Positions 1 to 10,149 of a stretch of DNA of 64,000 nt are shown piece after piece. Below the pieces are notes generated by a model, which was given only the letters and a program-made list of their open reading frames with translations, was not told the DNA's origin and did no database searches. Both the position numbers and the translations under genes were made by a program. Origin of the DNA: Anniella stebbinsi (Eukaryota > Chordata > Lepidosauria > Squamata > Anniellidae); contig JARDYH010000003.1 of NCBI GenBank assembly GCA_029215795.1, forward strand, positions 98,860,609 through 98,924,608, given 5' to 3'. Within the stretch, counting starts at the first letter, position 1; each line of letters starts with the position of its first letter.

Positions 1-368
1 GCGTCAGTATTCAAAATCACCAGCTGCCTCTTCCCTTCCAATACTTGAAGGTGACTTTGGAGAAAATAAGGAATGCATCATGGATGTTCTTATTACATAT
101 AGAGGTGTCTATTGCTCCAGTGGCAGACAGAAAGGTCTCTGGTTACTACTGGCTGAGCAGAAGGTTTTAGGAAAGGAGAAGGTCTAAGAACACAGCAGTC
201 CACACAAAACTGATTGAACCTAAAAAAGAGAGAGAGAGCAGAAGAATGGTCCAGATGAATTAGGGAAGGGGCAAAGGCCTGAAGGAGGGGTTTGGAAGGA
301 GAAGGAAGTAGGCAAAAAGGAAAGAGTACATGGTAAATGCCTGACCTTTTTAGAGAGGAGCTTTGGTG
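1..368. other. No recognised feature
   Basis: Unique-looking sequence. The open frames here are short and low-complexity and look like chance frames. I see no gene or repeat family. Confidence 0.4.
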
Positions 369-449
369 CTTTTCCCCACGGTGGCTTCGGAGTGGCGGCA
401 GCATCATGTAAATGACCTGCCGCCACTCCGAAGCCACCGTGGGGAAAAG
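369..449. repeat. Perfect 33-bp inverted repeat (hairpin)
   Basis: Positions 369-401 are the exact reverse complement of 417-449, separated by a 15-nt loop. The arms are GC-rich and carry CTTTTCCCCACGGTGGC at the outer end. Perfect arms of this length suggest a young fold-back element or hairpin MITE. No clear target duplication is visible beside it. Confidence 0.85.
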
Positions 450-960
450 TGCCCATCTAGAGGTACCCTCACATACAACTTCATCTCTCCCACACACACA
501 TCACTCACTTAGCCTGTGCTTATGCATTCTAATATCTATAAACTTTCAGTTTAAGACATGTGTGGGCAACTTGTGCAGCGTTCCCTTGGGACTAATCTCT
601 CAAGGGTTGGGTCCTCATATGCTTTTGCCTCTCACTCACATAAACTACCCCACTCACAGTGCCTGTTAAAATGTCAGAAACCAGAATAAGACTTTGATGT
701 TTTTGCACAGCTCCTGGCTTCTTTCCCAGATTAGCAAAACCAGAACAAATTATGCAAGATAAAAGAAATGCACATACATTATTCTGTTCTATGCTTCTGA
801 CAATGGTTCCTGTGGCCTTAGATGGAAAGAAGGGGGTGGGAAAGCACCTTTTGTCCCCCTTGCTTCAGCTCAGTTCGTTTCAGGACTGAGGTACAAGAGA
901 TTCCTCCTAAGCCCATCCCTTCATCTGCCTTTTACCCACAGCTTTGTGGCCTCACTTATG
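450..960. other. No recognised feature
   Basis: Pyrimidine-rich unique DNA with no supported coding region. Confidence 0.4.
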
Positions 961-963
961 GCT

Positions 964-1076
964 GTTCACTCAACATGCTAACCCACACTCAATTGAGTGT
1001 GGGTTGTTGTTGAACCATGGTTTGTTTGTTTGTTTGTTTGTTTGGTGAACTGTGGGTTAGTGTGTTGTCTGAACCC
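964..1076. repeat. Palindromic dispersed repeat, left copy
   Basis: It contains an internal hairpin (CCACACTCAATTGAGTGTGG) and ends near GTGTTGTCTGAAC. A related copy in inverted orientation lies at 3392-3476, on the far side of the Penelope-like remnant. A (GTTT)n tract sits inside at about 1020-1043. The two copies look like a symmetrical MITE-type unit flanking the region. Confidence 0.55.
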
Positions 1077-1080
1077 AAAT

Positions 1081-1255
1081 AGACTGCAACAGAGTTAAGG
1101 AAAACAATGTAAATGGCACCAGCAGTAACAACTTGGTTACTATGTTGATAGATATATGTACAAAATAGTTATTACATAAAATTTTTAAAGACAAATCACA
1201 AAAGCCAAACGCATTTTGACAATTTTGTCTTCCTCTGTGGCCTACATAGACACAA
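1081..1255 (-). repeat. Inverted arm of Penelope-like element, left
   Basis: This stretch is a diverged reverse complement of 2178-3221 once the hAT insertion at 2309-3169 is removed. Landmarks shared in inverted order are the AGACTGC end, ATGTAAATGGCACCAGCA, TATATGTACAAAATAGTTAT and GACAATTTTGTCTTCCTC. Penelope-like elements carry LTR-like terminal repeats that can be inverted, which fits the GIY-YIG remnant starting immediately to the right. Confidence 0.6.
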
Positions 1256-1551
1256 TGTCCTTGTAACCTTTCATACGTCAGTATGACTACCAGGAAGATC
1301 AAGATAAGGATCTATGAACATAAAAGTTGCATAAGAAACAACAGAATGAAAGCTCCACTAGTAAAACACTTTGTGGAAAGTGGCCATAAGGAGCAATGAC
1401 TTGAAATTTTAGATCCTGGAAAAAGCAGCTCCTCAAGGAGCATCTGGACAACAGAAATTAAAGAAGAGAGAATTGTTTTGGATCTAATCCCTGAACACTC
1501 TGTCCCACTATGGACTAAATGAGGAAATAAATGGACTCCTGCAATTTTGTA
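1256..1551 (+). pseudogene. Penelope-like element GIY-YIG endonuclease remnant
   Basis: Reading from 1256, the + strand encodes a peptide with a CPCNLSYVSMTTRKIKIR segment, then EHKSC, then LVKHFVESGHKEQ, and an in-frame stop at 1397. This matches the second half of the GIY-YIG endonuclease domain of vertebrate Penelope-like elements (CxC, YxGxTxRxxKxRxxEH, then HF-x3-GH). The GIY half and all of the reverse transcriptase are missing, because the frame begins exactly where the inverted arm ends. More stops follow, so the copy is dead. A 3' UTR-like AT-rich tract continues to about 2177. Confidence 0.6.
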
Positions 1552-2177
1552 AACTTTAGTTGCAATTTGTATTTTTATCTGTCAAGGTTTCATTTTCTTG
1601 AAGCTTTCATTGATGCCATTGTGGTCAGTAAAAGGATGTATGTTTGATTTGGTATCCAGTGGATTAAATTGCAAGTTCTCACAGCTGTTTTGATATCTCA
1701 TTTCTTAACCTTGAGTCTATACACACAGCCAGCCTCTATCTCATTATGACTACACCATTTCGTATAATTGGGCACGGCGCTACGTATGGGTTTGTGACGT
1801 TTTTCAATGGAGGGTTTGGTAGCAGGACCTGCTATCCATTGTGGGAGTAATTTCCCAACGTTGGTATCTTAAATTTATGTTGGTAAGTTATGAATAATAT
1901 TTTCTGTAAAAAAAAAAAGTCAGTTTGAAAATTGCAAATTGAATTATAATATATAGATCTTTTTCTAAAAAAATAAAAAATAAATTAAAAAGATATTTCC
2001 CTTTGGTAGTTCACAGAGAATGACCAAGAAAATAATTACAATACCCATCCTTCAATTAAATCAAGGTTTAATAAACAAGGGTAAGTTTTAATTTGGTAAA
2101 AACAGCTTTGATAACATAACAAAATATATACAGATATTATGTCATTATTTGTATTTAATTTTCTTTATCTTTTTATT

Positions 2178-3221
2178 TTGTCTATGCAGGCCACTGAGGA
2201 AGACAAAATTGTCAAAAAGTGTTTGGCCTCTTTGTGATTTGTTTTAAAAAATTTAATGTAATAACTATTTTGTACATATATCTGTCAACATAGTAACCAA
2301 GTTGTTACTAGGGATGTGCACGGACCCCCCCAGATTGGATCAGGATCCAGATTGGGACCTCCGATATTGTCCTGGATCAGATCGGACAACATCGGAGGTC
2401 CCTCGGATTGGACCCAATCCTGATCCGAAAATTAGACGTCCGATTTTCGGATTGGCCGCCATTTTTGGTATTTTCACCATAGGCTTGCATTGAGGGAAAG
2501 AAAGCTTTGCCCCAATGCAAGTATATATAGAAAACATGGCGGTGGGTGGGTGAGTGGGGGCCTAACTCCCCCCTCCCTGTCCCTCCCCCCCACTCACGCT
2601 CCTTACCAGCTGGGGCCGTCCGCTGCCATCTGCTGCTGCCTGCGGGCGGCAGCGGATGGCAGCGGATGGCCTCAGCAGGTAAGCCCCCTCCCCCCTTGCG
2701 CTCCTTACCTGCTGAGGTGCCCGCTTCCATCCGCTGCTGTAATCTACTGAGAAACAGGCTTCGTGGCCTAGTTCTCAGTAGAGCGCCAGGTCATCACCCA
2801 GTGCTCTACTGAGAACTAGGCCGCAAAGCCTGTTTCTCAGTGGATCACAACAGCGGATGGAAGCGGGCACCTCAGCAGGTAAGTGGGACCCTCCCCCTCC
2901 TACCCCTCGTGCTCCTTACCTGCCGGGGTGCTACTAACAGGCAGGCCGCGAAGCCTGTTTCTCAGTAGAAGGGGGCAGCGGATGGCAGCGGACGTCCCCA
3001 GCAGGTAAGGAGGGGGAGGTCCGATCCTCCGATCTTATCCAAACCGGTTCGGGTCCTTTCAGACCGGTTCAGATCAGATTGGATGATCCAGAAGCCGGGA
3101 TCAGAACCGGATAATTTTATCCGATTTCGGTCGGATCGTGGATTGGACCCAATCTGATGCACACACCTAGTTGTTACTGCTGGTGCCATTTACATTATTT
3201 TCCTTAATTCTGTGGCAGTCT
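2178..3221 (+). repeat. Inverted arm of Penelope-like element, right (split)
   Basis: Right-hand counterpart of 1081-1255, from TTTGTCTATGCAGG to GGCAGTCT. It is interrupted at 2309-3169 by a hAT-type element. Removing that element and one 8-bp duplication restores continuous homology with the left arm. Confidence 0.6.
2309..3169. mobile_element. GC-rich hAT-type non-autonomous element A
   Basis: 861 bp bounded by TAGGGATGTGCAC on the left and GCACACACCTA on the right. It is flanked by a perfect 8-bp duplication GTTGTTAC (2301-2308 and 3170-3177). The 8-bp TSD and TAGGG-type ends indicate the hAT superfamily. No transposase is present. The interior has subterminal repeats of the GATCCGAT type and a GC-rich core with a long internal palindrome (about 2700-2880) built from CTACTGAGAAACAGGCTT. 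A related longer copy is at 43286-44669. The open frames inside are GC-rich shadows. Confidence 0.85.
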
Positions 3222-3391
3222 ATCAGTGTTTTTTGTTAAGGACAAGTGTGGTTTTTCGTTTGAGACTTGTCTGTACCCAAGACAGCTAACCATCCTGAAA
3301 CACCCAACAACAAATCATGGGTTCTCAAAATGGGTCATTCAAGAAAAATCAACCATGCTGTATGTTTAACAAGCAACCCTGTGGAATATGT

Positions 3392-3476
3392 CCTGAGTTC
3401 AGACAACACACTAATCCACGGTTGAACAAACAACCCACACTCAAACACTGAGTGTGAGTTAACATGTTGTGTCAAC
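3392..3476. repeat. Palindromic dispersed repeat, right copy
   Basis: Shares GTTCAGACAACACACTAA and CCCACACTCAA with 964-1076 in inverted orientation. See the left copy. Confidence 0.55.
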
Positions 3477-3929
3477 CTAGTTTCGCTTTCGTTATTCATG
3501 ATTAACTGCTCAAGAAAGTGTCTTTTACAAGGCCATCTCCCATCATTCCCCTTCTGCTTGCATGTTCCAATGGCACCAATCTACCTCACACAAGTTTCTC
3601 AGCTCCCTCCCATCTTAACTCCCCCAGTAGAGTAGAAGCTGCTCCACCACACTGTAGATAAGAGAATAAATGTTGTGCCAACCCAATAGCATATCCTGTT
3701 ATCATATGATGAACACTTTTCCTGTGGTGGAGTTCATACAAAGCAGCCAGCAAGCCAATAAGGTCACTGGAAGACATTTAAATGACAAATTCATTAGACC
3801 TGCCTTTTATTTAAAAAAGAGGGAGGAAAGGCACCCCCTCGATTATTGCTTCTCATAATAGATGTGACTTCTGTGGCTGGATGTCACAAAATGATCCATG
3901 GCGATGATGAAAAGTATTTAAATAAAAGG

Positions 3930-3931
<2 letters not shown>
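3477..3931. other. No recognised feature
   Basis: Unique DNA between the Penelope/hAT complex and a GA microsatellite. Confidence 0.35.

Positions 3932-3969
<38 letters not shown>
3932..3969. repeat. (GA)n microsatellite
   Basis: About 19 uninterrupted GA units. Confidence 0.95.
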
Positions 3970-3973
<4 letters not shown>

Positions 3974-4318
3974 GCTTTAAACTACAACCCATAAAAATGA
4001 AAGAGCACCATGTGACAGGCCAAGGAAAGATAATATACAGCAAGCTAAAAATAATTTGCAAAGTAGTGTTATCAGGATACATTAAATCAACATAAATTCA
4101 CCAACTCATAAGGGGTGGATCCCAAGTGAGTATTTCTTCTTTTTGTGTGCATTTGTTCTCGGCATGCCTGCCATATCCTAAACTTGGCATACAAGATTTG
4201 TGTTGTGTGGCTGGTGTATATTTCCAGTGCTTGCTGAGGCTTCCCAGCAATGTTTTTTGAATTTTTCTATCACCAGGGAAGCACTGCTGCAGCAGTTTCA
4301 ATATGCATTTTGATGCAG
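3970..4318. other. No recognised feature
   Basis: AT-rich unique sequence; no supported gene. Confidence 0.35.
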
Positions 4319-4320
4319 CC

Positions 4321-4354
<34 letters not shown>
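4319..4354. repeat. (TAA)n microsatellite
   Basis: About 11 AAT/TAA units. Confidence 0.95.
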
Positions 4355-4356
<2 letters not shown>

Positions 4357-4625
4357 TATCACTATCCAATACAGAAACAGGATGGTAAAATGAGAATCTG
4401 AGGGAAATTGAGCATGACAGATTTGACCATCCCTAGAGGGCATGCACCAGTTCCTTGTTCCATCCCCAATCACTCTAGGGCTGATCCTCTGCACCCACTT
4501 GTTTCTGTCCCACTATCTCACTTGCTCAAGCTAGGTTTTCTAACATGGCTTTTTGATGCCACCACAGTTCCATACGCTGCTGCAGCAGCTGCCACCTACT
4601 TTTTCCCTTGCTTGGTTTCCTCTGT

Positions 4626-5499
4626 GGCAAGGATCTTCACTATTTTTTCAAGCAGGGGCCCCCATAGCACCGGGAACTGCAACTGAGGCCACTTGGGAGG
4701 GGCTTTCCTGGGCCACAAGGAGCCTCTCCTTCCCACCACCCCCATCAAGTGGAAATGCTGTGAACCAAACTCGGCAGGAGCCTTTTCAGGCCCTTCCACT
4801 AAGCAAAGCCTCAGCAGTCAGTCATGAGGCAGACAAAGGTGCCCTCTACAAGGATTCGCTTTTGCGCCTGGTTAGGCGATTATGCGCATAATCGCTGAAG
4901 CGCATTTACGCCTAATCCCTCTGCACGAGAGGCGGCGAAGCGCATTAACAGATGTCCAAAATGCACTTTACAAGTAGTTACTGCGCATAAGCGCTTATTC
5001 ACACAGTCAAAATGCGCTTTAACGGACGGAGCAAAATAAAACTCGCAATTTAACGCGCATTCGATAATGCACATAATCGGAGAGAAAACGCGCCTCTACG
5101 CCCGATTTGCGCTCCGTTCTTGTAGAGGTAATTTTTTTAATGCACCTTGAAAGAGCTTTAAATGCCTCTTGTAGAGGCAAGAGACTCGTTTTTGATCCTT
5201 GGATTGTGATGGATCTTTTTCTCATCGCTCACAGAGTGTTCGGCTCTGGTCAATGCTATAACATCTCCCAGCACAGGTTCACACCCTATCTTACCCATGC
5301 TTTCAATTTCCCATCCAGTGCAGTACACCACTGCAGCTAGCCAATCACACTGCTTCTTGGGCTCCTCCCCTACCACAGCTATCTTGCAGCTGATGAGCAG
5401 CAGGTCTCCTGACTTGCTAGCCTCAAAGCTTCTTCCAGTAGCCCAAATCCTTTAGCCCACGCTAAAGGAAATAACAAGGCAAAGCTAGAGAGCCCTGCT
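4626..5499. repeat. Unclassified dispersed repeat, copy A (split by MITE)
   Basis: Two segments, 4626-4838 and 5179-5499, are collinear with 8399-8882. Shared landmarks are TTCAAGC, GGCCAC-AG-AGCCTCTCC, TTGATCCTTGGA, GGATCTTTTTCTC, GTGCA-TTCGCA and CAGGTCTCCTGACTT. The homology is clear but diverged. I do not recognise the family and there is no coding signature. A Harbinger MITE splits this copy. Confidence 0.7.
4839..5178. mobile_element. Harbinger-family MITE 1
   Basis: About 340 bp with terminal repeats GTGCCCTCTACAAGGATT and CTTGTAGAGGC. The interior is CpG-rich and full of TGCGCATAATCGC-type motifs, and contains GGAGCAAAATAAAACTCGC. It is the diverged 'TCTAC' subfamily of the MITEs nested in the Harbinger at 12941-23737. 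A possible 3-bp duplication AAG flanks it, but the right terminus is eroded. It is inserted in dispersed repeat copy A. Confidence 0.85.
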
Positions 5500-6105
5500 G
5501 AGAGTGAGCAGCTACTGCAAAGAGAGAGAGGGGGGGCAGAGAGATGCACTGGAGGTTATTGGGAGTCACTAGTGGCCCTTGGGCCTTGCAGTGAAGAACA
5601 CTGCTCTATGGCATGGAACTATACCTTTCAGAATGGCACTGCCTTTGAGGAAATGAAGTAGCTGTTCCAGGTAACTATCTCGCCACTCCTGCTTGCAGGA
5701 TTTGTCCATATGAGCTCTGTAGCAACTCAGGTCCAACTGCATACACTTAGGGCAGGTATGCATGATCAGGAACCCTGGTGTGACCATGATGGAGTTGAAG
5801 AAGTCCAGATTGGAAGGTAGGAGTTTGTGTGGGTGGGTTAGTGTGATTATGCAGAAAGTTCAAAAAGCCTTCTAAAACAGTAGCTCAGGGGAGCATCACA
5901 AGAGGTAGGGCCAACTGTCCCACAGCCCCATCTAATTAGAGTAATGCTTTACAGCCAAGTTAAGCCTGCAAAGCAAATATAACTGGGTTTCAAGGGTGAA
6001 GACAAAAAAACAAACCAAAACCAGATATCTCAGTACAGATTCTTCCTGTTTATACAATTGGAAAGTCAGATGTGCATACCAGCAAATTGAATATTGGTTC
6101 TACCA

Positions 6106-6108
<3 letters not shown>
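5500..6108. other. No recognised feature
   Basis: Unique DNA. Short open frames lack family resemblance. Confidence 0.35.
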
Positions 6109-6156
<48 letters not shown>

Positions 6157-6192
6157 TTCTCTCTTTCTCTCTCTCTCTCACCCCCCCCCCCA
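6109..6192. repeat. (TC)n microsatellite with C-run
   Basis: About 35 TC units with occasional TTT interruptions, followed by a run of 11 C. The open frames across it are polypyrimidine artefacts. Confidence 0.95.
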
Positions 6193-6890
6193 CTAACCTA
6201 TTGTTCAGTTCTGGCTGGGCGCCACACACTCTACCCTCCAGTCTACTGCAGGGAGGAGTAGACAACCCACTCACTTCATGCAGGGCTTGCAAAGGAAGAA
6301 AGGAAATAGCAGAGCCTCCTCCTGCTTTAGACATTAGGCTACAGGGGGACACTTCCCTATTCCCCAGGCAAAAGAGAAGGTATTAGAAGGTGGATTGAGA
6401 GGGATATGATTGACAATTGAAGCTGTGTTCATCTTGCAGCTCTGCACATCACTTTTCCAACAACAAATCCAGCTTGTACTGCAATTGAAAAACATGCAGT
6501 GAGTCAGTCATCATTTTACATTATATTTGCCTTCAACCCAAGCTAATTGATTTCCATTCATATCCATTGAATAGGTATTGCTTAAAAGAGTGAAGTTCAA
6601 TGGCCCAGTTATAGTACAGTTAAGATGAAGTGCTTGAAATCCCAATGGTTCCTAAGGCTATCAGATAGTGGCACACATTACTTGCCTGGCTGGTTTAACA
6701 GAACTGAAATGAATTGGAAAGACTGGGCTGGGGGCTGGGATCATATTCATTTGTGTATATGTGTGTACATATACATATTTCTATATAATCTCTAACAAAT
6801 GTACATCTGTGTGTATATCTCTCTCACATTCTCATTTTAATTTGCTTGAATTCTCCAGATAATTTTCCTAGCCTAAATTGGCTTGTCTTG
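6193..6890. other. No recognised feature
   Basis: Unique sequence; nothing supported. Confidence 0.35.
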
Positions 6891-6893
6891 CAA

Positions 6894-6930
<37 letters not shown>

Positions 6931-6932
6931 TA
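6891..6932. repeat. (AAT)n microsatellite
   Basis: About 13 AAT units. A short (CA)n tract follows at about 7011-7036. Confidence 0.95.
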
Positions 6933-7162
6933 TTCTCTAAATGTGATTCACTCTTTCAATCCCCCCTCCTCTATTTACAGTTATGGATGGTGATAGGTTT
7001 TTAGAATTTAAACACACACACATACACACACACACAATAAAGTATCACATTTAGCAATCATACTCTGATTCTTTTCCCCAACTTGTCTACCATTTGAATC
7101 ATACACAGGACACTCCTCTTCAAATATAAAAAGAAGTAGCTTTATTATGATGATATTTTAAC

Positions 7163-7451
7163 TAGGGTGACCAGATAAAATCCAAGTCAGGGCTCATGTA
7201 ACTTTAACAATTGTAGAGAAAAGGGAATTTCAGCCAGTGTCATTTGTATGCAATTAGTTCCTGGTGAAATTCCCTCTTCATCACAGCAGTTAAAGTTGCA
7301 GGGGCCCTGCCTTCTTTTGTATATGGTCACTCTAGTATAGTGCCTGCAACTTTAACTGTTGTGATGAAGAGGGAATTTCACCAGGAACTAATTGTTGTTG
7401 TTCCCCGCCTCGATCCAGACGGAGAGACGGGTAAGAAATAAATTGTTGTTG

Positions 7452-7494
<43 letters not shown>

Positions 7495-7575
7495 ATGACA
7501 CTGGCTGAAATTCCCTTTTCTCTACAACTGTTAAAGTTACATGAGCCCTGACCTGGATTTTATCTGGTCAGCCTA
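7163..7575. mobile_element. hAT-type palindromic MITE (TAGGGTGACC family), copy 1
   Basis: 413 bp flanked by a perfect 8-bp duplication ATTTTAAC (7155-7162 and 7576-7583). The ends are TAGGGTGACCAGATAAAATC and its near reverse complement ending GGTCAGCCTA. The element is largely one palindrome in which AACTTTAACTGTTGTGATG and GGAATTTCA occur on both arms. An L2 tail (7394-7492) has inserted in the right half. Related copies lie at 18343, 48752 and 60003. Confidence 0.85.
7394..7492 (+). repeat. L2-type LINE 3' tail fragment with (TTA)n
   Basis: Contains CCCCGCCTCGATCC and GGGTAAGAAATAAA followed by a TTA microsatellite. This is the reverse complement of the 3' terminus of the L2 element at 50573-53500. 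The insertion is a minimal 5'-truncated copy. Confidence 0.8.
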
Positions 7576-7989
7576 ATTTTAACAATTAACTCAAAATATC
7601 CCAGCTCATGATAAAATCAAAACCGTGGAGGTCAATGCTAGCTAAGGACATCAGTTTCTGCTAAGAATGTGATAGCTTACTATTTGGTATTTGTTTGTGT
7701 TGTGCGATTACCAGTATTTTCCCCCACCCCTCCCCACCTCCTATCCCTCCTTCTACCTTGTCCAGTAGCAACAATTCAACAGTTCAGTAGAGCAGAAAGG
7801 AATGTAATCACCCGCACTTGTTCTCTGGAACTGCACTTATAAACCAGCAATAAAGAACCAAAAGCAAAAAAACAAACCAAAAAAACTGTTGAATGTACAC
7901 GCTTGCATAGAAACATAATTTTTATAACTAGGAATGTCCTGTTAGTTTTCTGCTTTGGAGAAACCACATTATTGTTCATCAATACATGC

Positions 7990-8185
7990 ATTTCCAGGGT
8001 GGGTTACAAAACTTATAATAAAACAATAAGATCGGGAATTAAAGCAACCAACTAAAACAGCCAATATCAAGCAGCATAAAAATATCAGAGGACTTAAAGA
8101 GTTAAAAACAGCATAAAACATTACAAATCGTTAAAGTCCTGGGGAAATAAAAAGGCATAAGAGAAGGCAAGTTCTCAAGTATCCA
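7990..8185 (-). repeat. Probable old L2-type LINE 3' tail
   Basis: The motif GGGTGGGTTACAAAACTTATAA, followed by a long A-rich tract with CATAAAACATTACAAA, resembles the antisense 3' end of L2-clade LINEs elsewhere in the window. Diverged, with no coding sequence left. Confidence 0.4.
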
Positions 8186-8398
8186 TGGAAACCTATGAAA
8201 TAACTTGGCTATCATTACTTTTCTAAACATTTTCTGCACGTGTGTGTGGGGGGATTCTGAAAAAACAGTTGCAAAAATTAAAAATTCATACCAGTGGTAT
8301 GAATTAAGTAATAAAAGGTGGGGCCTTCTGCAAAATGTTGCAGTGTGGAGTGCTTCTGTTCAGGATACCAGCCACGGTATCTTCCAAGACACTCTATT

Positions 8399-8882
8399 TC
8401 AATGATCCTTACTATTTTTCAAGCGGGAACCACCTTAGCTACAGGCATTGCTACCAAGGCTACTTGGGGGTCTTTCACAGGCCACGAGAAGCCTCTCCCC
8501 CCACCCGCCATCAAATGGCAATGCTGTGCACTGGACTTCACTGGAGGCCTTTTCATGCCTGACTTCCCCATCTCCCTCCCACCGTCCAAGCAAATTGCTA
8601 GAGGCTCCTTCTTGATCCTTGGACTGGGATGGATCTTTTTCTCCTCGCTCAGAGAGCGCTCTGCTGTAGTCGATGCGGTAACATTTCCCAGTGCAGGTTC
8701 GCATCCTCTCTCGCCCTTGCATTCAATTTCCCAAACAGTGCAATGCACCACCGCAGCTATCCAGCTTACTGTAGACAAATGGCAGGTCTCCTGACTTATC
8801 ATCGCTGATGCCTCCTCCAGTGGTTGAGATCACAGCAGGTGATCCATGTTAAAACGAGGAACAAGGCAATGCTAGAGATCCG
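8399..8882. repeat. Unclassified dispersed repeat, copy B
   Basis: Uninterrupted counterpart of 4626-5499. The frames running through it on either strand have no recognisable domain. No terminal repeats or TSD were identified. Confidence 0.65.
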
Positions 8883-9169
8883 CCTTGCAGTGATATTCCA
8901 CTATATTCCATTCCCCGTCCCTCCTGTTTTCTGTTTTCTTGTCCCCCAGCCCCAGTCAGACAACATTCAGTAGTTTCTAGGTAGGCTCAGACCCTCAGTT
9001 TTTGGGGTCTTTCCTTAGGATTCCTGTTTTTGTGGTCTCCCCCTTAGTATGATATTTCACACATGCACCCTCTTCTGCAATCCTTGAGGTTCTTCCAAGC
9101 CTGCTGATACTTCCCTCTTGTGCTGCCTCCCTCTTTGTGAGGTCATTATTCATGTATACGAGAAATATG

Positions 9170-9475
9170 TCCTTACAGAATACATAATTAAGTTACGGAA
9201 TTCACTGCCTCAGATTGTGATGGTGGCCACTAGTTTAGGTGTCTTTTTAAAGGGATGGTAAATTCATGGAGAAAAGGCCTACCAATGGCTATTAGCTGAG
9301 ATAACTAAATGGAAACTCAGTAAGTGACATATGCCTTTTCAGTTTTAAATGCTGGAGACAGAACAGGAGAGGTCCATCCATTTCATGCTCTGCTTCTGTG
9401 TGCCCAGAATTACCTAGCTGGGTGCTGTTGAAAACAGAATATTGGGTTAAATGGACTTTGATTTTTTCTAGCAAG
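9170..9475 (+). repeat. Old squamate interspersed repeat (unclassified), copy 1
   Basis: Order of landmarks: GGAATTCACTGCCTCA, GATGGTGGCCAC, TTTTTAAAGGGATGG, AAATTCATGGAGAAAAGGCC, then TTGGGTTAAATGGACTTTGAT. The same order occurs at 27207-27520. Both are diverged copies of one interspersed family. I recognise the pattern as common in squamates but cannot name its class. Confidence 0.55.
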
Positions 9476-10013
9476 GCTGTTCATCCCATATTCTTAAGTC
9501 TAGCTCTGTCCCACTTCATGGTCATTCTTCTTTTATTGGAGCATTTTCTTTCCTGGAATTCATAGACACAAGGACCTTCTTAATGTTGGTATTTTATTTT
9601 TATTTTTTTTAAGGAAGAAGCTGCACTTCACTGATCACTTCATGCCGTATCTCTTGTCTCAAAAGTTCCATTCTACAGCTGGACTGAAAAGTGTACTCCA
9701 CTTCTGCAGCTCATTTGCAGGTTGAGAAAGTGGGGCCACATTTTCTGTTATTTCCTAAGCAGCAGGAGAATTTTTAGACATTTTAGGGTGGGGGGGGGAC
9801 TCGACAAGGAGGTTTCTGAGACAAATACTAAGTGGTTTCTTTCCCTTTTTTGAAAATGTAATTTGGCTGCCATCACAAGCAACAAAGTCTTTCTGCCTAA
9901 TGTGCCTCCATGTTCCTCTGTAATGTCTCATTTTGAATGCTGCCCCAGCCCACACTAAGCACCATCTCTTTTTTTTCAACCATGCAACTGGAATGATGCT
10001 ACATGTGCTAGTG
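9476..10013. other. No recognised feature
   Basis: Unique DNA with homopolymer runs. Confidence 0.35.
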
Positions 10014-10149
10014 CCGCCTCCCCCAGGCTGACCCTCCAAATGTTTTGGACTGCAACTCACAGCATTCCTGACCATTGGCTGTGCTAGATGGGGCTGATGA
10101 GAGTTGAAGTGCAAAACATCTGGAGGGCACCAGATGGGGAGGTTGACAT
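10014..10149. repeat. Palindromic repeat, 'CCTCCAGATGTTTTGGACT' family
   Basis: Left arm CCCTCCAAATGTTTTGGACT and right arm GTGCAAAACATCTGGAGGG are inverted, and the whole 130 bp folds as an imperfect hairpin. Related half or full copies occur at 28133-28225, 45789-45885, 50188-50295, 50400-50575, 53820-53875 and 54268-54400. No coding potential. Confidence 0.75.

Noticed and set aside
1018..1045. (GTTT)n as a telomere-like repeat
   Set aside because: It is a simple tetranucleotide repeat and not TTAGGG.
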